A stretch of 64,000 nt of DNA from Polynucleobacter sp. SHI8 (GCF_027944005.1 NZ_AP027204.1:2421291-2485290), one strand, 5' to 3'; positions 40,460 through 50,107 are shown, counted from the stretch's first letter. Program-made: numbers and translations. The notes: generated from the letters alone by a model not told the origin.

Positions 40460-40534
40460 GCGTCGATTTAAGCGACACTTGACCTCTACAGGGATTACAA
40501 ATCCTCAATAGATAAACTGTCCTTTTAAAGGACG
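40460..40534. repeat. Paired island palindromes, type C + type A
   Basis: A slightly imperfect GCGTCGATTTAAGCGACAC (40460-40478) and TGTCCTTTTAAAGGACG (40518-40534). The last copies of the family before the core genome; the 310-bp gap 40318-40627 contains only these and the IS-end-like repeat. Confidence 0.75.
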
Positions 40535-40548
40535 CCTCTAGTCAAGGA

Positions 40549-40613
40549 GGATGTGATTGGTGCAGGTGTAAACCATGTGGTCGGTACCGGACGTAAAGCA
40601 TGTGTCCGGTACG
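40549..40613. mobile_element. IS-end-like repeat beside intact tRNA-Phe
   Basis: Nearly identical to 21418-21482. It lies just downstream of the intact tRNA-Phe gene on its 3' side. Only one end is present and there is no transposase. Confidence 0.45.
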
Positions 40614-40627
40614 TACCTTTTGAATCT

Positions 40628-40703
40628 TGGTGGCCCGGGGCGGAATCGAACCACCGACACAAGGATTTTCAATCCTCTGCTCTACCGACTGAGCTACCAG
40701 GCC
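40628..40703 (-). tRNA. tRNA-Phe (GAA)
   Basis: A complete 76-base tRNA on the minus strand: acceptor stem GGCCTGG pairing with CCGGGCC (one wobble), D-arm GCTC..GAGC, anticodon loop TTGAAAA with GAA, T-arm CGGTGG-TTCGATT-CCGCC and an encoded CCA. It is the integration target of the island array to its left. Confidence 0.97.
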
Positions 40704-40713
40704 AAAGACAATT

Positions 40714-40742
40714 ATTATACTCGAAATAGGGGTATTAAACCA
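40714..40742 (-). promoter_or_regulatory. tRNA-Phe promoter
   Basis: A perfect TATAAT on the minus strand (plus-strand ATTATA at 40714-40719) about 10 bases before the tRNA, with a TTGGTT-like hexamer about 18 bases upstream. It overlaps the 3' end of the Kdo hydroxylase gene. Confidence 0.65.
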
Positions 40743-41604
40743 ATTTTCGTTGAGTTATTCGACCGAGTATAGCCATTGGGCTACTCATTGGATCGTATAA
40801 AGCATCAATATTCAAATTATACGTTTGCTCCATCATAAACTGTCCACTCATAGCTGCATGAGATGTTTGATCAGAAAAACACACCCAGACATCCCCTGGT
40901 AAAAATTTAAACTCAGTTTGTGGGGAGTTCTTTTGATAACTTAAATTAGATTTCATTGCATCATGTATTTGCAACATCATATGGTCATATTCACTTCGAA
41001 GTGTTTTAGTCAGACCGAGTTTGTTTAAAATCTTTGCTTGTAAAGGCGAATATGGCTTAATCAAAGGTATAAATTGCTTCGCAATATTTTCAAAACTATC
41101 ACCAACTCTCCAAACTCTTGGCTTACCTTCAGGATTTACATTCATAAAAACCCGTAAGATACGCTCACCATAATTTGGTCGTGTGGCAAAAGCATCGACG
41201 TGTAAACGTCGATCATCTGCTCGCCATGACTGTTTGCGATCTTCGATATTAAAGGGCCTAAAACTAGTCGGTGAAACTTTTAAATAGGATGAATATTTAG
41301 GAACTAAAGAATTGATCAAACTATTCGCAGAACTTCTGTACCTTAAGATAAGCTCTCTCAATTGTTGCTGGATGTTTTCATTCCCCTGTGCGCCTTTTAA
41401 TACATTATCAGCACCAACGCTAATATTTCTAGCTTTCGGATTTTGTATTTCTGGGACGAATAAAGATTTTTCTTCATCAGATACCGCAAATTCTAAATTT
41501 GAAAAATGCAATACCTTGCCACTCTCCAAAGCATGAATCCAATCCGGATTAGGCTCATCAATCACCCAATTGGGTGTTTCAATAGTGATAATTGAAGAGG
41601 TCAT
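40735..41604 (-). CDS. kdoO: Kdo hydroxylase (KdoO-like Fe(II)/2-oxoglutarate dioxygenase)
   Basis: A 289-residue enzyme of the Kdo 3-hydroxylase family, which converts Kdo in lipopolysaccharide core to Ko; known in Burkholderia and relatives. The iron-binding HxD motif is in RRLHVDAFATRP, and a distal His is in QTSHAAM. It is a cytoplasmic or membrane-associated protein without a signal peptide. It lies 18 bp downstream of the NtrX-like gene. The first core gene right of the tRNA-Phe array. Confidence 0.85.
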   Translation of the reverse strand: MTSSIITIETPNWVIDEPNPDWIHALESGKVLHFSNLEFAVSDEEKSLFVPEIQNPKARNISVGADNVLKGAQGNENIQQQLRELILRYRSSANSLINSLVPKYSSYLKVSPTSFRPFNIEDRKQSWRADDRRLHVDAFATRPNYGERILRVFMNVNPEGKPRVWRVGDSFENIAKQFIPLIKPYSPLQAKILNKLGLTKTLRSEYDHMMLQIHDAMKSNLSYQKNSPQTEFKFLPGDVWVCFSDQTSHAAMSGQFMMEQTYNLNIDALYDPMSSPMAILGRITQRKLV

Positions 41605-41622
41605 GATAAATAGTGGATTGAT

Positions 41623-42348
41623 CTAAGTACTACTACCTATTTTCCGAACATCAATTCCCAGGGCTTTTAATTTTCTATATAAGTGTGTTCTCTCAAGACC
41701 CGTCTGCTCAGAAACTCTAGTCATACTTCCACCCGTTAACTTCAAATGGTATTCGAAATATGCTTTTTCAAAAATATCTCTTGCCTCTCTTAGTGGCAAA
41801 TCAAAGTGGCCTTGAACTAACTCTTTAACATCTGATGAAGCAACCAAGCTCGATAGGCGGCCATGCTCAATACTGAATTGACTTTGATTATCAAACGACT
41901 TAATTAATCCAGATGAATTATAGTTTGAGGATGCTCCTAAGTCTTTCATTCCTAGACCGATGTTATCAAGTGACTCCTTTGGAGAGACTCTTTCTAGAGC
42001 TTGACTCACTGTTTTTAATAGTTTTTGTAAGGCAATAGGCTTCTCTAAAAAGTTGCATGCTCCAATACGAGTTGCTTCTACGGCAGTATCAATCGTCGCA
42101 TGTCCAGACATCATAATGACGGGCATGGTTAACTTATCGTCTTTTGCCCACTCTTTTAATAGAGTGACGCCATCAGTATCTGGCATCCAAATATCAAGAA
42201 GGACTAAATCAGGTAATAGTTGATCACGCACTGTTCGTGCTTGTTGAGCATTCTCAGCCGAATAAACAACATGACCCTCATCACTCAATATTTCATTGAG
42301 CAACTCTCTAATTCCCATTTCATCATCAACTACCAATATATTTGCCAT
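41623..42348 (-). CDS. NtrX-like response regulator lacking the AAA+ domain
   Basis: A 241-residue regulator with a receiver domain (1-120; phospho-acceptor Asp52 in LVLLDIWMPD) and a C-terminal Fis-type helix-turn-helix (GGSMTRVSEQTGLERTHLYRKLKAL). The central sigma-54 activation domain of full NtrX is absent, replaced by about 60 linker residues. It therefore should not activate sigma-54 promoters itself. Partner of the NtrY-like kinase upstream. This short form is, as far as I recall, common in this lineage. Confidence 0.88.
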   Translation of the reverse strand: MANILVVDDEMGIRELLNEILSDEGHVVYSAENAQQARTVRDQLLPDLVLLDIWMPDTDGVTLLKEWAKDDKLTMPVIMMSGHATIDTAVEATRIGACNFLEKPIALQKLLKTVSQALERVSPKESLDNIGLGMKDLGASSNYNSSGLIKSFDNQSQFSIEHGRLSSLVASSDVKELVQGHFDLPLREARDIFEKAYFEYHLKLTGGSMTRVSEQTGLERTHLYRKLKALGIDVRKIGSST

Positions 42349-42393
42349 GCTTCATTGTCCTATAAACTAATTTTAATATCTATTACTAGATTT

Positions 42394-44634
42394 TTATGCC
42401 AAACGCTCAAACAGTATTGAAATCCTTGCACCTCGGATAACAGTTTCCCTCATACGATTTTTAAGTTCAATTCTTGCGCCATGTTCATCTATGATTTTTT
42501 TAACAACAGCTAATCCCAGGCCCGTGCCCTTTGCTTTTGATGTAACGTATGGTTCAAATGCTCTTGATAAGATTCTGGGAGAAAACCCAGGGCCATTATC
42601 TGCAACTGAAAGCCTAACTAATTTTTCCGTTTGGTTCACTAAGCCAACATAGTTTACCGTTTCCGTCCGAATTTGAATCTCAGGCTCTGAATGAATTTCA
42701 GTTGCTGCATCTATCGAATTTTGCAAAATGTTATGGATTACCTGACGAAGCTGAGTTGGGTCTCCTAAAATTTCGGGGGCCGCAGGATCAAGTTTTAGCT
42801 CTATATGAGTACCTTCATATAAACCCAAGATATCTTGAATCAAGGTATTTAAATTAACTGGCAACATATTAGGTGAGGGTTTTTTACCAAAATCTCTAAA
42901 GTTATTGACCATGGTTTTCATGGCTTGAACTTGAGTTATGATGGTTGTGGTTCCCTTGGCAACGATATCCTCTTGCTCCTCTGTCATTTTTCCAGTAAGT
43001 TTTTGATAAATACGTTCTGCTGATAATTGAATTGGCGTTAATGGATTCTTAATTTCATGAGCCAATCGCTGGGCAACCTCTCCCCAAGCAATTGAACGTT
43101 GAGCAGCAATAACTTCCGTAATGTCATCAAAAACAATAATGTATTGCTTGCCAGCTAACTCTGTTCCTCTAGCTAATAAGATAGGGGAAACACTGTCTTG
43201 ATCCTTTGAGTTGTCATATAAATAAATCTGACGCTGCCAAGATCTTTCACCAGTTGATAAGTTGTTGGGGTCTAAGGGAGCTTGTTCATCTGAGCCAACT
43301 GAAACTTGATTTGTTTTAAAGGAGTCTTTAATGGTAGTTTCAAAATAGAGAAGTTGTGGATAATAACTTAAAGGTTTTCCAATCAACTGGTTTAAGTCTT
43401 TTTCTAAAATTCTTTTTGCCCCTTCATTTGCAACCACCAGTCGAAAACTTGCATCAAGAACACAAACCCCAGCAGTTAAATTGGCTAAAACCGATTCTGA
43501 AAAATCTTTTGACTGCTGTAAAGACATTCTGGCATCGGATAACTGCTTGGTCATATTGTTAAATTGCCGAGTTAACATCCCCAATTCATCAGGGGTATTC
43601 ATTTGTGGCTTTGGAGATAAATCACCCTGAGCAACGGCTTGAGTTCCTCGAAGCAACATCAGTAGGGGTCTTGCTAACTGCCGCCCTAAAATCAAAGCTA
43701 ACAAAATAGCAATGAAAAGAGCCAAAAACATGGTTAGTGTCAAAGACCCTATATACATTTTCTTTAAGCCTAATCTGCTTAATGATTTTTCTTGATAATC
43801 ACGATATGCTTTTTGAACAATTTTTGCGCTTTCAACAAGTGTTGGGTCTAATTTTTTAGTTATCTTTAAAATGCGCTGATTAGTTAAAAGATAGAATGCA
43901 TTTAGCTGATATGCTTCTGCTTCTGGTGAACTTCCCACTTCTTCAATAGAAGAAACCTGATTATTTTTTTTAAGCTCATATAGTAATTCTTGTGACATTA
44001 CGGTTTCTTGTATCTCCTGAAGTCCACAATTAACACTAAAAAACTCTCTACTTGATGCATCAATAATTGAAATTTGATCTGTTGGAATCGTTGGGCATAA
44101 ATCTTTTAACTCTTGGTTCGATTTAATCTTTGTCAATTGTTGATTGGTGGCAAGTTTATTGCCAACAACCAAAAACTCATGTTGTGATATTTCAAAGGAA
44201 TTACGACCCAGTTGCAGACCTGACTCCAGTGCGGACTCCACATTCACATCAAACCAACTTTCAATACTTCGGCCAACAAACTGTAATGACACAGAATATA
44301 AAATTGCACCCGGTAAGACCCCTACTAAGCCAAAAATCATGGCCAACTTTGCAATTAATTTAGTGCCAAAAAAACCCTGGCGCCACCGAATGGTTAAGGT
44401 AATAATTAGTCCAATAGTCACTAGTAAAAGACCAATACCAACAATAATATTGATCGAATATAGCCAAACAAAGTATTGACTTAAGAACTTGGCATCAGCA
44501 CTAATTCCAGTTAGCAATCCCAACAATAAGACTGCCAATATAAATACCAAAATCAAAAAGGCCGTGAGCTCTTTTTTTATTCCATACTGTCCAGAAATCA
44601 TACTTTCTGGATAGGTAATTAATGGTTCATTCAT
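42394..44634 (-). CDS. ntrY: NtrY-like sensor histidine kinase
   Basis: A 746-residue membrane sensor. N-terminal membrane segments (about 25-120), a large periplasmic region, a further membrane helix near 295-320, HAMP (about 320-370), PAS (about 385-480), HisKA with the phosphorylation histidine in RLAHEIKNPLTPIQ, and an ATPase domain with NILQNSIDA, DNGPGF and GTGLGLA. Its cognate regulator is the gene immediately downstream. It overlaps the DUF4390 gene by 1 base. Confidence 0.9.
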   Translation of the reverse strand: MNEPLITYPESMISGQYGIKKELTAFLILVFILAVLLLGLLTGISADAKFLSQYFVWLYSINIIVGIGLLLVTIGLIITLTIRWRQGFFGTKLIAKLAMIFGLVGVLPGAILYSVSLQFVGRSIESWFDVNVESALESGLQLGRNSFEISQHEFLVVGNKLATNQQLTKIKSNQELKDLCPTIPTDQISIIDASSREFFSVNCGLQEIQETVMSQELLYELKKNNQVSSIEEVGSSPEAEAYQLNAFYLLTNQRILKITKKLDPTLVESAKIVQKAYRDYQEKSLSRLGLKKMYIGSLTLTMFLALFIAILLALILGRQLARPLLMLLRGTQAVAQGDLSPKPQMNTPDELGMLTRQFNNMTKQLSDARMSLQQSKDFSESVLANLTAGVCVLDASFRLVVANEGAKRILEKDLNQLIGKPLSYYPQLLYFETTIKDSFKTNQVSVGSDEQAPLDPNNLSTGERSWQRQIYLYDNSKDQDSVSPILLARGTELAGKQYIIVFDDITEVIAAQRSIAWGEVAQRLAHEIKNPLTPIQLSAERIYQKLTGKMTEEQEDIVAKGTTTIITQVQAMKTMVNNFRDFGKKPSPNMLPVNLNTLIQDILGLYEGTHIELKLDPAAPEILGDPTQLRQVIHNILQNSIDAATEIHSEPEIQIRTETVNYVGLVNQTEKLVRLSVADNGPGFSPRILSRAFEPYVTSKAKGTGLGLAVVKKIIDEHGARIELKNRMRETVIRGARISILFERLA

Positions 44635-45212
44635 TATTTACCTATGGGTTTATATTTGGGAGTAAATGAAAACTGGTGCCATTCACTCGCCAAATTCCAT
44701 TCGCGAGCATTTAATGCATTAATTTGAAAAGGCTTGGGGAGCTGACTCAAATCTAACCGCATACGAATTGCTGCATCATATTGGCGACCATTATCCAAAG
44801 CAGATAGTTCCGCAACCTGCCAACCAGCAATTGCCCCAACCTGTATCAAAGCCTCTTCTAAAGAGTTCGCGGAAAGAGTTAATGCGCCCACATTAACGCG
44901 ATATTGTTGTGTTAAAGGTTGAAATGAAAGCTTAATTTTTTTTATTGCCGTGATTGGCTTTTCCTCAAACCAATACCACCTTCCTCTAGTCACATTAAAT
45001 TCAGTAAGGAAATGAAAAGTTATGCCTTTTTTAACTGCATCACTCAAGTCTGAAGGTAGTTCTATTTGATATGAAGCGTTAATCACCCATGCCTGTTCAA
45101 CTGGCTCCACTTGAAGCTGTCTCAGCTTAATTCCTTCAGCATACGCTAAACCTGAGCAAATTGACCCTAGAATTAACAGGCAAATGACGAAGAGTTTTTT
45201 ACAGTGCTTCAT
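44634..45212 (-). CDS. DUF4390 protein
   Basis: A 192-residue protein with a signal peptide (cleavage after YAEG near residue 26) and a beta-rich domain. Its place between rsmB and ntrY, overlapping both by 1-4 bp, is typical of DUF4390 in betaproteobacteria. Function unknown; coupling to NtrY suggests a role with that sensor. Confidence 0.85.
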   Translation of the reverse strand: MKHCKKLFVICLLILGSICSGLAYAEGIKLRQLQVEPVEQAWVINASYQIELPSDLSDAVKKGITFHFLTEFNVTRGRWYWFEEKPITAIKKIKLSFQPLTQQYRVNVGALTLSANSLEEALIQVGAIAGWQVAELSALDNGRQYDAAIRMRLDLSQLPKPFQINALNAREWNLASEWHQFSFTPKYKPIGK

Positions 45213-46519
45213 CTTTTCTTTTGTAACATTCCATAATAAAAACCATCATGCCACTCGTCTGGCAAAAGTTGTCCAAGACACTCTAATCGTAATGCATCTT
45301 TGAGATTTTCAGCAAACCACTCTAGTTGTAATTGGCCTTCTTGCGGGAATATAGAACAAGTCACAAATACTAATCTACCACCTGGCTTTAATAATTCCCA
45401 TAATTCCACAATAATTTTACGTTGTAGGTCTTGAAGTTGTGAAATATCTGCACTGCGCCGCAAATACAAAATATCTGGATGGCGCCGAATAATGCCAGTT
45501 GCTGAGCAAGGAACGTCAGCTAATATAGCGTCATAATATTTGCCACTCCACCAGGAGGAGGCATGTGTAGCATCCCCGATAAGGAGGTTTGCTTGCAGTT
45601 GGAGTCGAGATAAATTTTCTTGCACTCTTTGCATTCGATCTTCATCAATTTCAAGAACATCTAGATTAATATTTGCAAGCTCTAGTAAATGCGATGCCTT
45701 CCCACCAGGTGCGCTACATGCATCTAATATGTATTCCTCATTGACTGGAGATATCAAATACGCCGCGATTTGCGCCCCTAAATCTTGCACGCTTAATAAT
45801 CCCTCTTTAAATCCCGGCAACAATTGCACAGGCATGGAATTTTGCAAAGCAATTGCATATGGAGCAACTTTTTGCCATTTTTGTGGAATTTCTAATATAG
45901 GAATATCGGCATCATTTAATAAAGATATGTATTCCAGTTTAGATATTTTTTTTGAGTTCACCCTTAAGAACATTTTTGCAGGCTTCAAATTTGCTTCTAA
46001 TATTGGTGCTAACTGTGCAGGGTATGCTCGTTTTAGATGTTTTACCCACCAAGATGGATATTGAGCCTCTAAAACATCAATTTCTAATGCTTGCGGATTT
46101 TCAATTACTCTTCTTAAAACTGCATTTATCAGACCTTTTGCATGTCTTGTTTTTAATGATTTTTGTGCGGCATTCACTGTTTCATTAACTAATGTGTAAG
46201 CGGTATATTGGTTTTGAGATTCTTTTAATAAAGTGCTAATAGCAATTACAAATAGATCCTCTACTTCAGGATCTATCTCTTTATGCAGAAATTGCTTTAG
46301 TGCTTGAAGAATTTTAGGTTTATTGCGAAGCGCTTCAAACGTTAAGCTTTGAGCGGCTGACCTATTTTCACTCGGGGGTGATTCTAGTGCTTGTGTTAAG
46401 GATATTCCTTCTCGAACTTGATCAAGTAAATGGGCCGAAAGAAGTATGGTTTCACAAAGGTTACTTCCTGCAGCCTTATGAGTTAATTTGATAGTGGTCT
46501 CTGTTATTTTGCTTTGCAC
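45209..46519 (-). CDS. rsmB: 16S rRNA (cytosine-967-C5)-methyltransferase RsmB
   Basis: A 436-residue enzyme methylating C967 of 16S rRNA. The N-terminal NusB-like domain spans about 10-155. The catalytic domain has SAM motif DACSAPGGKASH, the catalytic cysteine in VPCSATG and the second in VTCSIFPQEG. It overlaps htpX by 1 base and DUF4390 by 4 bp. Confidence 0.93.
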   Translation of the reverse strand: MQSKITETTIKLTHKAAGSNLCETILLSAHLLDQVREGISLTQALESPPSENRSAAQSLTFEALRNKPKILQALKQFLHKEIDPEVEDLFVIAISTLLKESQNQYTAYTLVNETVNAAQKSLKTRHAKGLINAVLRRVIENPQALEIDVLEAQYPSWWVKHLKRAYPAQLAPILEANLKPAKMFLRVNSKKISKLEYISLLNDADIPILEIPQKWQKVAPYAIALQNSMPVQLLPGFKEGLLSVQDLGAQIAAYLISPVNEEYILDACSAPGGKASHLLELANINLDVLEIDEDRMQRVQENLSRLQLQANLLIGDATHASSWWSGKYYDAILADVPCSATGIIRRHPDILYLRRSADISQLQDLQRKIIVELWELLKPGGRLVFVTCSIFPQEGQLQLEWFAENLKDALRLECLGQLLPDEWHDGFYYGMLQKKR

Positions 46520-47373
46520 TATGTTGGGTATGTTCCTGTCTTCGACATTTCTACTAAGTTATTTACTCTTACTTCAGTTGCGGGATGTGTAGAAAACAAA
46601 CCTCGCAATCCTCCACCAGACAATGGATTCATTATCATCATGTGTGCCACTGCTGGATGAGTTTCAACGCGATCAAATGGCACTCCCTGCACGGTGCTTT
46701 CAATTTTTTTCAGGGCGGATGCAAGTGCCAATGGGTCTTCTGAAATTTGTGAACCTACGCGATCTGCCTCATATTCCCTTGCCCTTGAAATAGTCATTTG
46801 TATCAAACTCGCTGCAAGAGGCGCTAAAAAAACGAGTAAAAAACTCATTGGATGATTACCTCCCTCTCTATTTCTGCCACCTGAGAACATCGCAAAATTG
46901 GCTAAGCTTGCAATCGCACCAGCCATCGTTGCAGCGATTGTTGAAAGGAGAATATCTCTATTTTTAATATGCGCAAGTTCATGCGCCATGACACCTCGAA
47001 GTTCTCTTTCATTCAATATATTCATAATGCCTGAAGTGGCTGCGACTGCGGCATTTTCCGGGTTTCTTCCTGTAGCAAAAGCATTTGGTGCATTTTCATC
47101 AATTAAATATACTTTGGGCATGGGTAAGCCTGCCTTTTGTGATAATTCTTTTATTAAGTTGTAATAAGCAGGAAAACTTTGTTCATCGACTTGTCTGGCG
47201 CCAAACATTTTCAAAACCATTTTGTCAGAATTCCAGTAACTAAAGAAATTCATACCAACTGCCATCATCAAGGCTAAGAGCATACCTTGGGGACCACCTA
47301 GTGCGCCACCAACGTAGACAAATAATGCGGTAATAGCCGCCATTAGAATTGCTGTTTTAGTTAAATTAAACAT
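46519..47373 (-). CDS. htpX: Membrane protease HtpX
   Basis: A 284-residue zinc metalloprotease of the inner membrane involved in quality control of membrane proteins. Zinc site HELAH in GVMAHELAHIKN; membrane segments at about 8-45, 155-190 and nearby. It lies in the conserved run fmt-htpX-rsmB. Confidence 0.93.
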   Translation of the reverse strand: MFNLTKTAILMAAITALFVYVGGALGGPQGMLLALMMAVGMNFFSYWNSDKMVLKMFGARQVDEQSFPAYYNLIKELSQKAGLPMPKVYLIDENAPNAFATGRNPENAAVAATSGIMNILNERELRGVMAHELAHIKNRDILLSTIAATMAGAIASLANFAMFSGGRNREGGNHPMSFLLVFLAPLAASLIQMTISRAREYEADRVGSQISEDPLALASALKKIESTVQGVPFDRVETHPAVAHMMIMNPLSGGGLRGLFSTHPATEVRVNNLVEMSKTGTYPT

Positions 47374-47433
47374 GAACCATCTCCATATAAATAATCATAT
47401 TTTTTATCATATAGTCCAAATGTAAAAATTGAT

Positions 47434-48423
47434 TCATTGAAAAATTTGACCTGGTTTTAATTGCATATTTTTAACAAATTGACTAGCACTCATTCTTTTT
47501 GATCCTGCCTTTTGAACTTCTAATAGTCTTACAACACCTTGATTTCCAGCAACACTAATACCAAAGTCATCTACCTCCAGTATTTCTCCTGGTTGGGATG
47601 TTTGATGGTTATTCCATCGATGAGAAATATTTTCTGATAGCCATATTTTGATGATTTCTTGGTTTAGGGTTGTAAATGCTCCTGGTGATGGGTTCAAAGC
47701 TCTTATTTGCCGATCAATTTGATTGGCCTCTTGTCCCCACTCAATTCTTGCCTCTTCTTTTTTGATTTTTTCGGCATAGGTAATTCCGACCGAGTTTTGC
47801 TCTAATAATACAAATTTTTCTTTTTTGGCTAATTTATCTAAAACCTCTATCAAAACTCGGGAACCCTGAGAAGCTAATCGATCGTGTAATGTGCCTGTAG
47901 TATCAAGACTTTGAATCTGCATTGTCTCTTGCGCAATGATTGGTCCAGTATCTAGGCCCTGCGCCATTTTCATAATACAGGTACCAGTTTGTTCATCTCC
48001 CGCCCAAATCGCACGATGGATTGGCGCAGCCCCGCGCCAACGCGGCAATAACGAGGCATGCACATTGATGCAACCTATGTCATTTTTTGTCTCTACCAAA
48101 TTTAACAACCATGTTGGAAGTATGAGTCCATAAGCCGCAACAATCATGACATCAAAATCTAAACTCTCAATTTGCTTTTTGGCATTCAGCGCTTCAGTGC
48201 TATATGCCCCATCTAGCTTGAGGGATGTTGGTTGAAGTATAGGTATATCCATGTGTAACGCTTTTTGCTTGACGAGGCTTGGCAAAACCTTTAACCCGCG
48301 TCCAGATGCCCTATCAGGTTGTGTCATCACGGCAACCACTTGGTGAGTTGATTTTTCTAATGCTTCTAAGATAATGGCCGCAAACTCTGGCGTACCCGCA
48401 AAAACAATCTTTAACTGATTCAT
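47434..48423 (-). CDS. fmt: Methionyl-tRNA formyltransferase
   Basis: A 329-residue enzyme that formylates initiator Met-tRNA. The N-terminal folate-binding domain has FAGTPEFAA, and the catalytic motif is HASLLPRWRGAAPIHRA with GLDTGP following. It overlaps the GT39 gene upstream by 4 bp (ATGA). In most relatives fmt directly follows def; here four genes separate them. Confidence 0.95.
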   Translation of the reverse strand: MNQLKIVFAGTPEFAAIILEALEKSTHQVVAVMTQPDRASGRGLKVLPSLVKQKALHMDIPILQPTSLKLDGAYSTEALNAKKQIESLDFDVMIVAAYGLILPTWLLNLVETKNDIGCINVHASLLPRWRGAAPIHRAIWAGDEQTGTCIMKMAQGLDTGPIIAQETMQIQSLDTTGTLHDRLASQGSRVLIEVLDKLAKKEKFVLLEQNSVGITYAEKIKKEEARIEWGQEANQIDRQIRALNPSPGAFTTLNQEIIKIWLSENISHRWNNHQTSQPGEILEVDDFGISVAGNQGVVRLLEVQKAGSKRMSASQFVKNMQLKPGQIFQ

Positions 48424-50042
48424 GATGGCTTATAAGGCAAGATCGCCCATTGTATTTGTAAGGGCGGGGCACCCTCTTTAATCGTCCATGGAATAGACTC
48501 TATCCCTTTTACTGGCGCCAAGTCAAACATGTGTTGCACCTCTTTACTTGGAGGATGACCTAGGTGCCTTTTCTTATCATTTGATTTTGGACCTTGATCA
48601 ATCAATATCAATGCGACTTGTTGCTTATCTTTTTCTGTCATCCAAGGTGACATTAAATCATTGGCATTGATCCATGGTTTTATGTCTTTTCCCTGATGAA
48701 CTGGGTCATGAACAACCATGTGCCCAATAATCCAAGTATCTCCAACCACTAAGCCTATCGGTTTTCCATCGGTTAGTTCAGGGTGCTCTAACCATCTCTG
48801 TTGTATCACTTTGGCCATTTCTTGACTTGGAAAACTGGCTCTTCCTTGCTTACCAATATAACTTGCTCCCGGACCAGTCAAAATACCAAAACCTAATGCA
48901 AAGATGATGTGTCCTGCGATAACGACTCGTGTCACGCGCCGCATATCTAAAGTGTCATTTGCATATACCCATGAAATAAAACCAACAATAATAAAGAAAG
49001 TAACTGCCCACTTTGCTTCAATATTTTGGTTAAACAACATGCCAATACCAACCGCTGTTAAGCAAGGCCCAAGCCCTAAAAAAATTAAAAATAACCGGTC
49101 TTCAGAAGACACTTTTGACCACCACGAAGGGTTTAAGGCTGACGTATTTGGTTGCAGCTTAGATTGTTTACATAGGTAATAAATGTACCCAACGACGATG
49201 AAACAAGGTAGCAGTCGATAAACTTGCGTAAGTAAAAAGTCTACGAAAAGATCAATGACTCGATCCCCAAAAGAGGTAGGTACACTCATGAGTTGCGATG
49301 CGTAATAGATAGGGCCTTGTCCCAGCAGACTTTGTTGATACAACCAATGTAAGTGTGGCGCTGCAACAAAGACAAAAACACCGAAGGCGATTAAAACTCC
49401 AATCCAGGCTTTTTGCCACCGCCACCGACTTGCTGTAAGAAAATGGCCCCCTAAAACCGCAATCTGGATGACCACACTATATTTAGAAATAAGTGCGAGT
49501 CCCATCATCATGCCAAAAAGGGCCCACCAGACATAATATGTTTTTTGAAAACGATTATTTCGTTCTTGCTCCCAAGCTCTGTAATAGAAATAATACATAG
49601 CAGCGATGGACCATAATTGCATTGCATTATGGTTATAGTCGCCACCCCGTATGGTGTAATAAATCAGTGGAGAGGTTGCCAAAACGGCCAAAACACCTAA
49701 ATCTTCGGGGCTTTTAACTTTTGCTTGAATTGCTACACGGACATATAGCAGATACGAAATCCATTGTGCTGAGGCAACACAAATCAAACCCAACGCATAG
49801 GGCAGCCAAACCACCTTACCAAAAATCATCGTCAGTGGATACAAAACCCAAGATGGCAATGGTGGATGTTTTTGATAGCCCATTTCGAAACTATTCGCCC
49901 AGACTAATTCCTCCATATTGTCCCACTCTGGGGCTTGGCGAAAGATCATAAAGGTACAAAACCAAATCATGCCAATCATTAAACAAATTGGAAGAATGGG
50001 TACTTGCTGATAATGAAGACGACGATGAAGATTAGATATCAA
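48420..50042 (-). CDS. Family-39-type membrane glycosyltransferase (ArnT-like)
   Basis: A 540-residue integral membrane protein with about ten helices. The WDNMEELVWANSFEMGYQKHPPLPSW segment (quoted in part) holds the acidic residues and HPP motif of the PMT/ArnT glycosyltransferase superfamily. Such enzymes transfer a sugar from undecaprenyl phosphate to lipid A or another acceptor on the periplasmic side. The divergent GT2 gene probably makes its sugar donor. Confidence 0.85.
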   Translation of the reverse strand: MISNLHRRLHYQQVPILPICLMIGMIWFCTFMIFRQAPEWDNMEELVWANSFEMGYQKHPPLPSWVLYPLTMIFGKVVWLPYALGLICVASAQWISYLLYVRVAIQAKVKSPEDLGVLAVLATSPLIYYTIRGGDYNHNAMQLWSIAAMYYFYYRAWEQERNNRFQKTYYVWWALFGMMMGLALISKYSVVIQIAVLGGHFLTASRWRWQKAWIGVLIAFGVFVFVAAPHLHWLYQQSLLGQGPIYYASQLMSVPTSFGDRVIDLFVDFLLTQVYRLLPCFIVVGYIYYLCKQSKLQPNTSALNPSWWSKVSSEDRLFLIFLGLGPCLTAVGIGMLFNQNIEAKWAVTFFIIVGFISWVYANDTLDMRRVTRVVIAGHIIFALGFGILTGPGASYIGKQGRASFPSQEMAKVIQQRWLEHPELTDGKPIGLVVGDTWIIGHMVVHDPVHQGKDIKPWINANDLMSPWMTEKDKQQVALILIDQGPKSNDKKRHLGHPPSKEVQHMFDLAPVKGIESIPWTIKEGAPPLQIQWAILPYKPS

Positions 50043-50107
50043 AAAGTTTGTTCTTTAATTAAGTATGAATTGTTCTCTGATTATAAAATTACAGTTAAAC
50101 TTTAGGT

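Noticed and set aside
13774..40534. Palindromes as a CRISPR array
   Set aside because: Copies are far apart, with genes between them and no constant spacing; no cas genes.
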